Source: Pseudomonas piscis (GTDB taxonomy: Bacteria; Pseudomonadota; Gammaproteobacteria; Pseudomonadales; Pseudomonadaceae). From it: a stretch of 64,000 nucleotides of DNA. Below are positions 53,175-61,473 of the stretch, piece after piece (the stretch's first letter is position 1; each line of letters opens with the position of its first letter). The notes beneath the pieces are model-generated. The model did not search any database. It saw only the letters and a list, made by a program, of their open reading frames with translations, and was not told where the DNA came from. The position numbers were made by a program, and so were the translations under genes. The DNA lies in assembly GCF_009380155.1 (NCBI RefSeq), contig NZ_WHUV01000001.1:124001-188000 (forward strand), given 5' to 3'.

Positions 53175-54668
53175 TCAGGCGCCTTTTGCCGATGGCAGCT
53201 TGGAAACCAGGCGCAGCGAAACGGTCAGTCCTTCGAGCTGGTAGTGCGGGCGCAGGAAGAACTTGGAGTTGTAGTAGCCCGGGTTGCCTTCGACTTCCTC
53301 GACCACCACTTCCGCCGCGGCCAGCGGGTGCTGGGCCTTGGTGGTCTCGGTGGAGTGCGCCGGGTCGCCATCGACGTAGTTGAGGATCCAGTCCTGCAAC
53401 CAGCGCTGCATCTCGTCCTTCTCTTTGAAGGAGCCGATCTTGTCGCGCACGATGCACTTGAGGTAGTGGGCGAAGCGGCAGGTGGCGAACAGGTACGGCA
53501 GGCGCGCGGCCAGGTTGGCGTTGGCGGTGGCGTCCGGATCGTCGTACTCGGCCGGTTTCTGCAGCGACTGGGCGCCGATGAAGGCCGCAAAGTCGGTGTT
53601 CTTCTTGTGCAGCAGCGGCATGAAGCCGTTCTTGGCCAGTTCCGCCTCGCGCCGGTCGGAGATGGCGATCTCGGTCGGGCACTTCATGTCCACGCCACCG
53701 TCGTCGGTGGGGAAGGTGTGCGCCGGCAGGTTCTCTACCTCGCCGCCGGACTCCACGCCGCGGATCCGCGAGCACCAGCCGAAATGCTTGAACGAACGGT
53801 TGATGTTCACCGCCATGGCGTAGGCCGCGTTGGCCCAGGTGTACTTGGAGCTGTCGGCGCCGTCGGTGTTCTCTTCGAAGGCGAAGGCTTCCACCGGGTC
53901 GGTCTTGGCGCCGTAAGGCAGGCGTGCCAGGAAGCGCGGCATGGTCAGGCCGATGTAGCGCGAGTCTTCCGATTCACGCAGGGAGCGCCAGCCGGCGTAT
54001 TCCGGGGTGGTGAAGATCTTGGTCAGGTCCCGTGGGTTGGACAGTTCCTGCCACGAGCCCATGCCCATCACGGTCGGCGAAGCCGCGGAGATGAACGGCG
54101 CGTGCATGGCCGCGCAGACCTTGGACAGCTCGCCCAGCAGCTCGACATCCGGTGGCGACTGGTCGAAGTAGTAGTCGCCCACCAGGCAGCCGTAGGGCTC
54201 GCCGCCGAACTGGCCGTATTCCTCTTCGTACATCTTCTTGAACATCGGGCTCTGGTCCCAGGCCGTGCCCTTGAATTTCTTCAGGGTCTTGTGCAGCTCC
54301 GGCTTGGAGATGTTGAGCACGCGGATCTTCAGTTGCTCGTCGGTCTCGGTGTTGTTGACCAGGTAGTGCAGGCCGCGCCAGGCGCTTTCCAGCTGCTGGA
54401 ATTCCGGGTGATGGATCACCTGGTTGACCTGGGCGGTGAGCTTGGCGTCGATGGCCGCGATGATCGACTCGATCGACTTGATCGCGTCGTTGGACACCAG
54501 GTCGGTCTGCGCCAGGGCCTGTTCGGCCAGGGTGCGGACCGCGGTTTCCACGGCTTCGCGAGCGCGTTCGGTCTTGGGCTTGAACTCTTGCAGCAGCAGC
54601 GAGGCGAATTCGCTGGCCTGTTCGGTGGCGCCGGGTTGGGCCTGATTGTCACGCATCAATTCGGTCAT
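53175..54668 (-). CDS. tssC: T6SS sheath large subunit TssC
   Basis: A 497-residue protein that with TssB forms the contractile sheath. Pattern: AIIAAIDAKLTAQVNQVIHHPEFQ near residue 65-90, WRGLHYLVNNTE near residue 96, the YLVGDYYF-like GCLVGDYYFDQSP near residue 163, and FFLRPHYQLEGLTVSLRLVSK near the C terminus. Full length. tssB lies 15 bases upstream on the same strand. Confidence 0.97.
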   Translation of the reverse strand: MTELMRDNQAQPGATEQASEFASLLLQEFKPKTERAREAVETAVRTLAEQALAQTDLVSNDAIKSIESIIAAIDAKLTAQVNQVIHHPEFQQLESAWRGLHYLVNNTETDEQLKIRVLNISKPELHKTLKKFKGTAWDQSPMFKKMYEEEYGQFGGEPYGCLVGDYYFDQSPPDVELLGELSKVCAAMHAPFISAASPTVMGMGSWQELSNPRDLTKIFTTPEYAGWRSLRESEDSRYIGLTMPRFLARLPYGAKTDPVEAFAFEENTDGADSSKYTWANAAYAMAVNINRSFKHFGWCSRIRGVESGGEVENLPAHTFPTDDGGVDMKCPTEIAISDRREAELAKNGFMPLLHKKNTDFAAFIGAQSLQKPAEYDDPDATANANLAARLPYLFATCRFAHYLKCIVRDKIGSFKEKDEMQRWLQDWILNYVDGDPAHSTETTKAQHPLAAAEVVVEEVEGNPGYYNSKFFLRPHYQLEGLTVSLRLVSKLPSAKGA

Positions 54669-54683
54669 GATCGTTGGTCCTGA

Positions 54684-55199
54684 TTAAGCGTTAGGCTCGG
54701 AGTCCACAGGCTTTGGCGCACTCGCCAGGGCCTGGAGCAACGCCGGATCCTTGATGGCTTTCATGATGATTTCTTCGGCGCCGGTCTTGCCGTCCATGTA
54801 GGTCAGCAGGTTGGCCAGCTGGGTACGGGCTTCCAGCAGCTGGTTCAGCGAGTCGACCTTGCGCGCCACCGCCGCAGGGCTGAAGTCGTCCATGCTCTCG
54901 AAGGTGATGTCCAGGCTCAGGTTGCCTTCGCCGGTCAGCTCGTTGGGCACGTGGAACGCCACCCGTGGCTTCATCGCCTTGAGGCGCGAGTCGAAGTTGT
55001 CGACGTCGATTTCCAGGAACTTGCGGTCGGCCACGGCGGCCAGGGGCTCGGCCGGCTTGCCCGCCAGATCGGCCATGACACCCATGACGAAGGGCAGCTG
55101 GACCTTTTTCTCGGCGCCGTAGAGTTCGACGTCGTATTCGATCTGTACCCGGGGCGCGCGGTTGCGCGCGATGAACTTCTGAGAACTTTGCTTCGCCAC
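54684..55199 (-). CDS. tssB: T6SS sheath small subunit TssB
   Basis: A 171-residue protein, small sheath subunit that pairs with TssC; in HSI-I-type systems its relatives also contact TagJ and ClpV. Pattern: RAPRVQIEYDVELYGAEKKV near residue 14-33, LPFVMGVMADLAG near residue 35, FLEIDVDNFD near residue 62 and LTYMDGKTGAEE near residue 133. ATG 55199 begins just after an 81-base gap from tssA. Confidence 0.96.
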   Translation of the reverse strand: MAKQSSQKFIARNRAPRVQIEYDVELYGAEKKVQLPFVMGVMADLAGKPAEPLAAVADRKFLEIDVDNFDSRLKAMKPRVAFHVPNELTGEGNLSLDITFESMDDFSPAAVARKVDSLNQLLEARTQLANLLTYMDGKTGAEEIIMKAIKDPALLQALASAPKPVDSEPNA

Positions 55200-55280
55200 G
55201 TTGTGCTCCTGGTCGCTGCTGCGACGGTGTTGGCGTCGGTCGGTGATTGCCGTTGACGTTACTGTTCGGTCCGTCCGCGA

Positions 55281-56300
55281 TTAGTCGGATTCGGGGCCGC
55301 GCAGGTTTTCAAATTGGGACATGCCGTCGGGGATCAGATTGCGCACGATGGCCGCGAAGTCGGCGTTGACCAGGTTCTTGGCCCGGTTGAGCAACACCGG
55401 CAACGGGCTCGAAGGCTCGTGGCGGCTGTAGTAGGCCAGCAGCCGGTCGAGGCTGCGCAGCACGTCGTCGCGGCTGTTGATCTCCCCCGAAACCCGGGGC
55501 TGGGCCGGCGCCGTGGGGGCGCTGGGCTCTTGGCCGGGTGCTGGCTCGACCTCGGCTTCGGCGGGGCTGTCGGCCGCCTGCGGAGCGTGCTGGCCCAGCA
55601 CCTGCAACGCCAGGCGCAGCGGTTGCTTGAGGGCGCTGAGGTCCACGCCACTGGCGGAGCCGACCTGTTCGCTGACCTGCTTTTCGATGGACTCGACCGC
55701 CGAGCGAGCGCTGCTCAAGGCGTGGCGAATGGCATCCAGGTGCTCCGGGTCGCTGTCTTGCAGCGCGCCGGCCAGATGGTCGGAGCCCAGGCTCTCCCCG
55801 GAAAAATGCTGCAAGCCGGCCGCATTCAGGGCGGCCCGCACGCTGACCGGGCCGAAGGTCCGGGAACGGGTGAGGATGGCGTCGCGCAGCAGGCCGATGG
55901 TGGTATCGGAAGCCAGGCCGGCGAGGGCGTTGATACGGACGGTAGGGTCGTTGTCGTCGTCGGCGTCCAGGCGTGGATGCAGTTGCTCCCAGTAGTCGCG
56001 CAACAGGCCGTCGATCAGCTCGAGGCTGGTGGCCAGGCCCGGCAGGCCTTCGAGGGCCAGGGTGCTCTGGAGCAGGAAATGGGTGATGCGCAGGTCCTTG
56101 CTGCGAGACAGCAAGTCCAGGCTCTGCTGCTGGATGCCGCGCCACTCCGGCGGTTCGGCCGGAAGGATCGAGTCGCCCATGCTGCGCTCGGGCTGGCCCT
56201 GGGCGGACCGCTCCAGATGCAAGAAATCCGCGTCGTATTCCAGGTCTTCGCCACAAGGCGAAGTTGCTGAAATCGCAGCGAGCAACATCGGTACATCCAC
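55281..56300 (-). CDS. tssA: T6SS cap protein TssA
   Basis: A 339-residue protein that caps and guides sheath polymerisation. N-terminal ImpA_N domain is clear (SPCGEDLEYDADFLHLERSAQG near residue 14-35, WRGIQQQSLDLLSRSKDLRI near residue 52). The Pro/Ala-rich middle (about 225-270) leads to a short C-terminal helical region ending SQFENLRGPESD, as in the TssA1 type. Starts with GTG 56300 (MDVPMLL); GGGAG lies about 10 bases upstream. ATG 56288 is an alternative start. First gene of the leftward operon. Confidence 0.93.
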   Translation of the reverse strand: MDVPMLLAAISATSPCGEDLEYDADFLHLERSAQGQPERSMGDSILPAEPPEWRGIQQQSLDLLSRSKDLRITHFLLQSTLALEGLPGLATSLELIDGLLRDYWEQLHPRLDADDDNDPTVRINALAGLASDTTIGLLRDAILTRSRTFGPVSVRAALNAAGLQHFSGESLGSDHLAGALQDSDPEHLDAIRHALSSARSAVESIEKQVSEQVGSASGVDLSALKQPLRLALQVLGQHAPQAADSPAEAEVEPAPGQEPSAPTAPAQPRVSGEINSRDDVLRSLDRLLAYYSRHEPSSPLPVLLNRAKNLVNADFAAIVRNLIPDGMSQFENLRGPESD

Positions 56301-56692
56301 CTGGTTCGATCTCCCTATCGGCCTGCAGGACAGTCAGGCAGTTAATGCGCTAGTTAATTGTGAACTCGCGCACATTTCTTGGTTTATATAGACTCGTTGA
56401 TACTAGTGAGCCATCATCCGTGTTCAAGAAGTTGTGCATTTTTGGTGTAGTAGTTGTGCCTTGTCAAGGTAAGCTATTCGGCCTGCATGACAGTGTTATG
56501 TCGCCTTAATTGACCCCTTGACCGGTGGGTCAGACTTTGGCGGGAAGAAAGGCTTTTGTCATCTGTGTCGGTTAAGTTGAGCGGACGTGCTGTGAACTGC
56601 GCGATTTAAGGGATTTTTGCGGGTTTTTCATCTTTTTACGGAACTTTTTACCCAACGCCGGTTCGCACGCGGAAGTACAGCAAGGAGGCGCG
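56301..56692. promoter_or_regulatory. AT-rich divergent promoter region, tssA/fha
   Basis: A 392-base gap between the two T6SS operons. It is visibly AT-richer than both coding sides (sampled lines near 40-45% GC). It should hold both promoters. I see no certain -35/-10 pair or sigma-54 site. The fha ribosome site (AAGGAGG, 56682-56688) and a GGGAG in the tssA leader contain GGA cores of the type bound by RsmA/CsrA proteins. Confidence 0.55.
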
Positions 56693-58219
56693 ATGTCGCT
56701 GTGTTTGACTATCACTAGTTATCATAAGATTACCCCCGGTCAATGCCCTGAGAAACTAATGGACCAGGGAATGATGGCAATTGGCCGTAGTTCTGATAAC
56801 GACTGGGTACTTCCCGATCCCGAGCGCTTAGTCTCTGCGCGACATTGCGTCATCCAATACAAGGATGGTCGCTATTATTTGACCGATAACAGTACTAATG
56901 GTGTGGAGTTAGTCCGCGCCGGTATCCGCATGCGTCGAGGCGCCAGCGAGCTGCTGGAAGATGGCGAAGTCATTCGGATCGGCGATTACGAGATCAGCGC
57001 GCGAATCGATTTCAGCATGAGCCGGTCCCAGGCCGAGGCTTTCGCCGGGGACAACGCCAACAGCTTCGAGGCGCTGATGGGTCGCCAGGCGGCGCCGCCG
57101 ACGCCGATCGAGCCGATCTCCATGGCGCCGGTGGCGCACTTCCAGGGCGCTTCGGCCCAGGACACTTTTCCCGATCTGTTCGACTTCCTGGCCCCGGGCG
57201 CGACCCCGCCGGCGACCCAGCCCGACCATGTCCCTGCCGAGCAGCACGACTTCCGGCCGCCGACGCCTACCGCCATTCCCCAGCCGCTGCCCCAGGTGCC
57301 GCCGGTGGCGCCAGCGCCCCAAGGGGTGGGGATGATCCCGGAAGACTGGGACCTGTTCGCCGAGACGCCGTCCAGGCCGGCACCCGCACCGCTGCCCGAG
57401 GCCGCCCCGCCAGTGCCGCCGGCAGCGACGCCGTTCCCTGATATCGGCGAGTTCGCCACGCCATTCGAGGAGCCGCAACCGCAACCCGTGGCCGTTGCGC
57501 CAGTCGCACCTGTTGCACCTGTTGCACCTGTTGCACCTGTTGCACCTGTTGCACCTGTTGCACCTGTTGCCGCCCCGGTCGCCCCGGTCGCTTCGCCGGC
57601 CACCGCGCCAGCCAGCGAGCCGGTGCCGCAAACCGACCTGCTGCAAGCGTTCCTGCGTGGCGCTGGCCTGGAGCATTTGCGTATCGATCCGCAACAGGCC
57701 GCGGCGCAGATGGAAAGCCTGGGCCGCAGTTATCGGCTGATGGTCGAGGGGCTGATCGACGTGTTGCGTGCCCGCAGTAGCCTCAAGGGCGAATTTCGCA
57801 TGCAGCAGACGATGATCCGCCCGGTGGAGAACAACCCGCTGAAGTTCGCGCCGAATGTCGACGAGGCGATGCTTTTGCTGCTGCGTCACAGCAGCCAGGC
57901 GTTCATGGCCCCGGACCAGGCGGTGCAGGACAGCTTCGACGATTTGCGCGCCCACCAGCTGGCGGTCATGGCCGGCGTGGAAGCGGCCATCAAGCACCTG
58001 CTCGGGCGTTTCGAGCCCAGCGAACTGGAAGCCCGCATGAGCAAGCCCGGCGGCCTGGGCAACCTCTTCGGCGGTTCGCGCCAGGCGCAGAACTGGCAGC
58101 AGTTCACCGCGCTCTACAAGCAGATTTCCCAGGAGGCCCAGGATGATTTCCAGGACCTCTTCGGTCGCGAGTTCAGTCGCGCCTACGAAGAACACACCCA
58201 CCGGTTGCGCCGCTCCTGA
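56693..58219 (+). CDS. fha: T6SS FHA-domain scaffold Fha (TagH)
   Basis: A 508-residue protein. The N-terminal FHA domain (about 20-100, with IGRSSDNDWVLPD and LVSARHCVIQYKDGRYYLTDNSTNG) binds phosphothreonine and in HSI-I systems switches on the machine after PpkA kinase action. A long Pro/Ala linker follows (about 125-320), including a run of APV repeats, then a C-terminal helical domain (about 330-505) typical of TagH. ATG 56693 has AAGGAGG upstream. The first ~75 codons are AT-rich (24/60 G+C in one line counted) while the rest is GC-rich, suggesting a compositional break. First gene of the rightward operon. Confidence 0.92.
   Translation: MSLCLTITSYHKITPGQCPEKLMDQGMMAIGRSSDNDWVLPDPERLVSARHCVIQYKDGRYYLTDNSTNGVELVRAGIRMRRGASELLEDGEVIRIGDYEISARIDFSMSRSQAEAFAGDNANSFEALMGRQAAPPTPIEPISMAPVAHFQGASAQDTFPDLFDFLAPGATPPATQPDHVPAEQHDFRPPTPTAIPQPLPQVPPVAPAPQGVGMIPEDWDLFAETPSRPAPAPLPEAAPPVPPAATPFPDIGEFATPFEEPQPQPVAVAPVAPVAPVAPVAPVAPVAPVAPVAAPVAPVASPATAPASEPVPQTDLLQAFLRGAGLEHLRIDPQQAAAQMESLGRSYRLMVEGLIDVLRARSSLKGEFRMQQTMIRPVENNPLKFAPNVDEAMLLLLRHSSQAFMAPDQAVQDSFDDLRAHQLAVMAGVEAAIKHLLGRFEPSELEARMSKPGGLGNLFGGSRQAQNWQQFTALYKQISQEAQDDFQDLFGREFSRAYEEHTHRLRRS
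57512..57565 (+). repeat. Six tandem GTTGCACCT units inside fha
   Basis: Six exact copies of GTTGCACCT in a row, preceded by one copy with a single change (GTCGCACCT). Each adds Val-Ala-Pro to the linker. The 9-base unit keeps the frame whatever the copy number. Confidence 0.95.
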
Positions 58220-58281
58220 GCGCCCCTGGAAACCCCCAGACACGGATACACGGACAGCTGACACGTCATTGAGGACGCAGG

Positions 58282-58791
58282 ATGATTCAACGATTACTGA
58301 CATTGGTCGCCATGCTGGTACTGGCGGCTTGTGCCAAGGACACCCCGCCACCAGCGGCCGATCCGGCCAAGGACGGTCCCGGCGCCACTTCGGTGGAGCT
58401 GCATTTCCAGGCCACGCCCGGGCTCAATCCCAGCCCTGACGGCAGCAGCACGCCGGTGCGGGTACGGATCTTCGAACTGAAGAACCCGGCGGCCTTCATG
58501 CGTGCCGATTACTTCGCCCTGGCGGAACGCGCCCCGGCGACCCTCGGCCCCGACCTGATCGACCAGGATGAAGTGCTGGTGCAGCCGGGCGATCAGTTCA
58601 CCCTCAAGCGCACCCTGGACCCGGCCACCCGCCAGGTCGGCTTGCTGGTGGGCTTTCGCGAGATCGACCGGGCCCAGTGGCGGGTCAGCGTCAATACCGC
58701 AGCACACCTGAACAACGCATATCAGATCAGCCTCGACCTGCGCGCGGTCAGCGCCGAACTCGCGGCGTCCCCATCCAGCCCCGCCCAATAG
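58282..58791 (+). CDS. tssJ: T6SS outer-membrane lipoprotein TssJ
   Basis: A 169-residue lipoprotein that anchors the TssM periplasmic part to the outer membrane. Signal peptide with lipobox LAAC (Cys about residue 17), then a transthyretin-like beta-sandwich (TSVELHFQATPGLNPSPDGSS, then VRVRIFELKNPAAFMRADYF). Aspartate is absent after the lipidated Cys (+2 is Ala), fitting outer-membrane sorting. Second gene of the rightward operon; tssK follows after 15 bases. Confidence 0.94.
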   Translation: MIQRLLTLVAMLVLAACAKDTPPPAADPAKDGPGATSVELHFQATPGLNPSPDGSSTPVRVRIFELKNPAAFMRADYFALAERAPATLGPDLIDQDEVLVQPGDQFTLKRTLDPATRQVGLLVGFREIDRAQWRVSVNTAAHLNNAYQISLDLRAVSAELAASPSSPAQ

Positions 58792-58806
58792 GCAATCGGA
58801 GCAACC

Positions 58807-60141
58807 ATGTCCTGGAACAATCGAGTGGTCTGGTCGGAAGGCATGTTCATTGGAACCCAGCACTTCCAGCAGCACGACCGTTACCTGGAGAACCTCATCG
58901 ACGCTCGCAGCCGTCCGCTGGCGACCGGCGCCTGGGGGTTTTCCGAGCTGCGTATCGACCAGGGCCTGCTGGCCCAGGGCAAGCTGGCGATCATCAGCGC
59001 CCGTGGCCTGTTGCCCGACGGCACGCCGTTCAACATTCCCCATGACGACCTGGCGCCGAGCCCGCTGAGCATCGACGACAACTTGCGCGATGGCCTGGTG
59101 TACCTGGCCCTGCCGCTCAAGCGCGCGGGCGCCCGGGACACCGTGGACGAAGGCGAGGAGCTGGGCGGGGCGCGCTACCTCAGCCAGGTGCGCGAGGTGC
59201 GTGACGATAACGCCGCCTTCGAAAACCGCGCACCGGTGGCCGTGGGGTCACGGGCCCTGCGCCTGCTCACGGCCCAGGACGGCTTGAGCGACTACGCCGC
59301 CGTCGGCGTGGTGCGGATCAAGGAAAAGCGTGCCGACCGCGCCCTGGTGCTGGACGACAGCTACATCCCGCCGTTGCTGGATGTGGCGGCTTCCAAGCCG
59401 TTGAGCGCCTTTCGCAGCGAACTGCTGGGGCTGCTGCACCAGCGTGGCGAGGCCCTGGCCGGACGCGTGGTGGCCTCGGGGGCCGGTGGCGCTTCGGAAA
59501 TCGCCGACTTCATGCTGTTGCAACTGGTCAACCGCGCACAGCCGTTGATCAGCCACCTGAACCAGATCAGCCCGCTGCATCCGGAGCGCTTTTACAGCGA
59601 ACTGGTGGGCCTGGCCGGCGAGTTCTCGACCTTTTCCAACAGCAGCCGGCGTCCGGCGGAGTACCCGCAGTACCAGCATGACGAGCTGGCGCTGAGCTAC
59701 GCCCCGGTCATGCAGGCGCTGCGCGAGGCCCTGTCGATGCTGATCGACAGCAAGGCCACGCCGATCCCGATCGTCGAGAAGGCCTACGGCGTGCACGTGG
59801 CGATGCTGGCCGACCGGACCTTGCTGGACAACGCCAGCTTCATCCTGGTGGTGCGCGCCGACGTGCCCGGCGAGACCCTGCGCGGGCGTTTCGCCCAGCA
59901 GAGCAAGGTCGGTTCGGTGGAGCACATCCGCGACCTGGTCAACCTGCAACTGCCGGGCATCGGCCTGCTGCCGCTGCCGGTGGCGCCACGCCAGTTGCCG
60001 TATCACGCGGGTTCGACCTACTACGAACTCGATCGCGGCAGCGAGCACTGGAAGCAGCTGGCCCATTCCGGTGGTTTCGCCTTCCACGTCGCAGGGGAAT
60101 TCCCGGGGTTGAACCTGGCCTTCTGGGCCATTCGAGGATAA
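58807..60141 (+). CDS. tssK: T6SS baseplate-membrane adaptor TssK
   Basis: A 444-residue protein that links the baseplate to the TssJLM membrane complex. Pattern: NRVVWSEGMFIGTQHFQQHDRYLE at the start, PPLLDVAASKPLSAF near residue 183 and LVNRAQPLISHLNQISPLHPERFY near residue 240. Ends with the C-terminal domain that binds TssL (about 320-444). Only six bases separate it from tssL. Confidence 0.96.
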   Translation: MSWNNRVVWSEGMFIGTQHFQQHDRYLENLIDARSRPLATGAWGFSELRIDQGLLAQGKLAIISARGLLPDGTPFNIPHDDLAPSPLSIDDNLRDGLVYLALPLKRAGARDTVDEGEELGGARYLSQVREVRDDNAAFENRAPVAVGSRALRLLTAQDGLSDYAAVGVVRIKEKRADRALVLDDSYIPPLLDVAASKPLSAFRSELLGLLHQRGEALAGRVVASGAGGASEIADFMLLQLVNRAQPLISHLNQISPLHPERFYSELVGLAGEFSTFSNSSRRPAEYPQYQHDELALSYAPVMQALREALSMLIDSKATPIPIVEKAYGVHVAMLADRTLLDNASFILVVRADVPGETLRGRFAQQSKVGSVEHIRDLVNLQLPGIGLLPLPVAPRQLPYHAGSTYYELDRGSEHWKQLAHSGGFAFHVAGEFPGLNLAFWAIRG

Positions 60142-60147
60142 GTCGCG

Positions 60148-61473
60148 ATGCATCCGTTCGACGATTCGGCAGGGCAGCCGTCCCCGGCCAACGACCGCAC
60201 CCAATTCATGCCGCGCCCCGGTGGTCGCGCGCCCGAGCCCGGACGCCCGGCAGCCGCTCCGGCGCCCTCGCTGGCGATGCCGGCGGCGCCGCTGGCTTCC
60301 GGCCAGGCCCAGGGCCTGAACCCCCTTGAGAGCGCTGCTGGCCCGTTGCTGGCATTGCTCACCCGCCTGCGCAGCACCCTGGCGCATCCGGCGCCGGCCA
60401 GCCTGAGGGCGCAACTGCTGGCCTACCTGCGCCAGTTCGAGGAGCGTGCCGAGGCCGCTGGCGTACCGCGCAACGATGTGTTGCTGGCCCGCTATGCGCT
60501 GTGTACCGCCCTGGACGAGGCGGTGCTGAGCACGCCTTGGGGCAGCACCAGCGACTGGGGCAAGCAGAGCCTGTTGATCACCGTGCACAACGAGGCCTGG
60601 GGCGGCGAGAAGGTGTTCCAGCTGCTGGAGCACTGCCTGCAGAGCCCGCGCGAGCGTTTGTACCTGCTGGAGCTTTTGTACCTGTGCATGTGCCTGGGTT
60701 TCGAAGGCCGCTATCGGGTGATGATCGACGGTCGCAGCCAGCTCGAGGCCCTGCGCGAGCGTACTGCGGCGACCATTCGCAGCGCCCGTGGCGAACATGA
60801 GCGCGAGCTGTCGCCCCACTGGCGCGGAGTGACCGTGGCCCGGGACCGCCTGGCCCAGTTCATGCCGCCCTGGGTCGGCATCGCCATCGGTGTGGCGTTG
60901 CTGCTGGCCCTGCTGTTCGGCCTGCGCCTGAAGCTGGCGGCGGATGCCGAGCCGGTGTTCAAGAACATTCATGCCCTGGGCGAGATCCCGGTGCAGACCC
61001 TGGACCGTCCGGTGATCCAGCCCAAGGTGGTGGAGCGTCCGCGCCTTTCCGGGTTCCTGGCCGACGATATCCGTGCCGGGCGCGTGGCGGTGGAAGACAC
61101 CGCCGACCGCTCGGTGGTGACCATCCGTGGCGACGAGCTGTTCGCTTCCGCCAGCGCCAGCATCCGCGACGAGTACCAGCCGTTGATGCTGCGCATCGCC
61201 GATGCCGTGCGCAAGGTCAAGGGCCAGGTACGGATCACCGGCCATAGCGACAATCGGCCGATCGCCACCCTGCGCTTCCCCTCCAACTGGAAGCTGTCCC
61301 AGGCCCGCGCCGAATCGGTGCAGGAGATCCTCGTGGCGAAGACCGGGCAACCGGCACGCTTCAGCGCCGAAGGTCGCAGCGATACCGAACCGCTGGCCAC
61401 CAATGCCACTGCCGAAGGGCGGGCGCGTAATCGTCGGGTAGAAATCAGCGTATTGGCGGAGGGGGTCGAGTGA
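60148..61473 (+). CDS. tssL: T6SS membrane protein TssL with OmpA-like domain
   Basis: A 441-residue inner-membrane protein. Pro/Ala-rich start (about 1-55), DotU/TssL cytoplasmic domain (about 60-235, with RYALCTALDEAVLSTPWG), one membrane helix (about 241-262), and a periplasmic OmpA-like peptidoglycan-binding domain (about 310-441, with ITGHSDNRPIATLRFPSNW and GRARNRRVEI). The fused OmpA domain means no separate TagL is needed. Its stop overlaps the tssM GTG start (GTGA). Confidence 0.96.
   Translation: MHPFDDSAGQPSPANDRTQFMPRPGGRAPEPGRPAAAPAPSLAMPAAPLASGQAQGLNPLESAAGPLLALLTRLRSTLAHPAPASLRAQLLAYLRQFEERAEAAGVPRNDVLLARYALCTALDEAVLSTPWGSTSDWGKQSLLITVHNEAWGGEKVFQLLEHCLQSPRERLYLLELLYLCMCLGFEGRYRVMIDGRSQLEALRERTAATIRSARGEHERELSPHWRGVTVARDRLAQFMPPWVGIAIGVALLLALLFGLRLKLAADAEPVFKNIHALGEIPVQTLDRPVIQPKVVERPRLSGFLADDIRAGRVAVEDTADRSVVTIRGDELFASASASIRDEYQPLMLRIADAVRKVKGQVRITGHSDNRPIATLRFPSNWKLSQARAESVQEILVAKTGQPARFSAEGRSDTEPLATNATAEGRARNRRVEISVLAEGVE

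Noticed and set aside
57512..57565. Possible CRISPR-like array
   Set aside because: Units are 9 bases, directly tandem with no spacers, and inside a coding frame.
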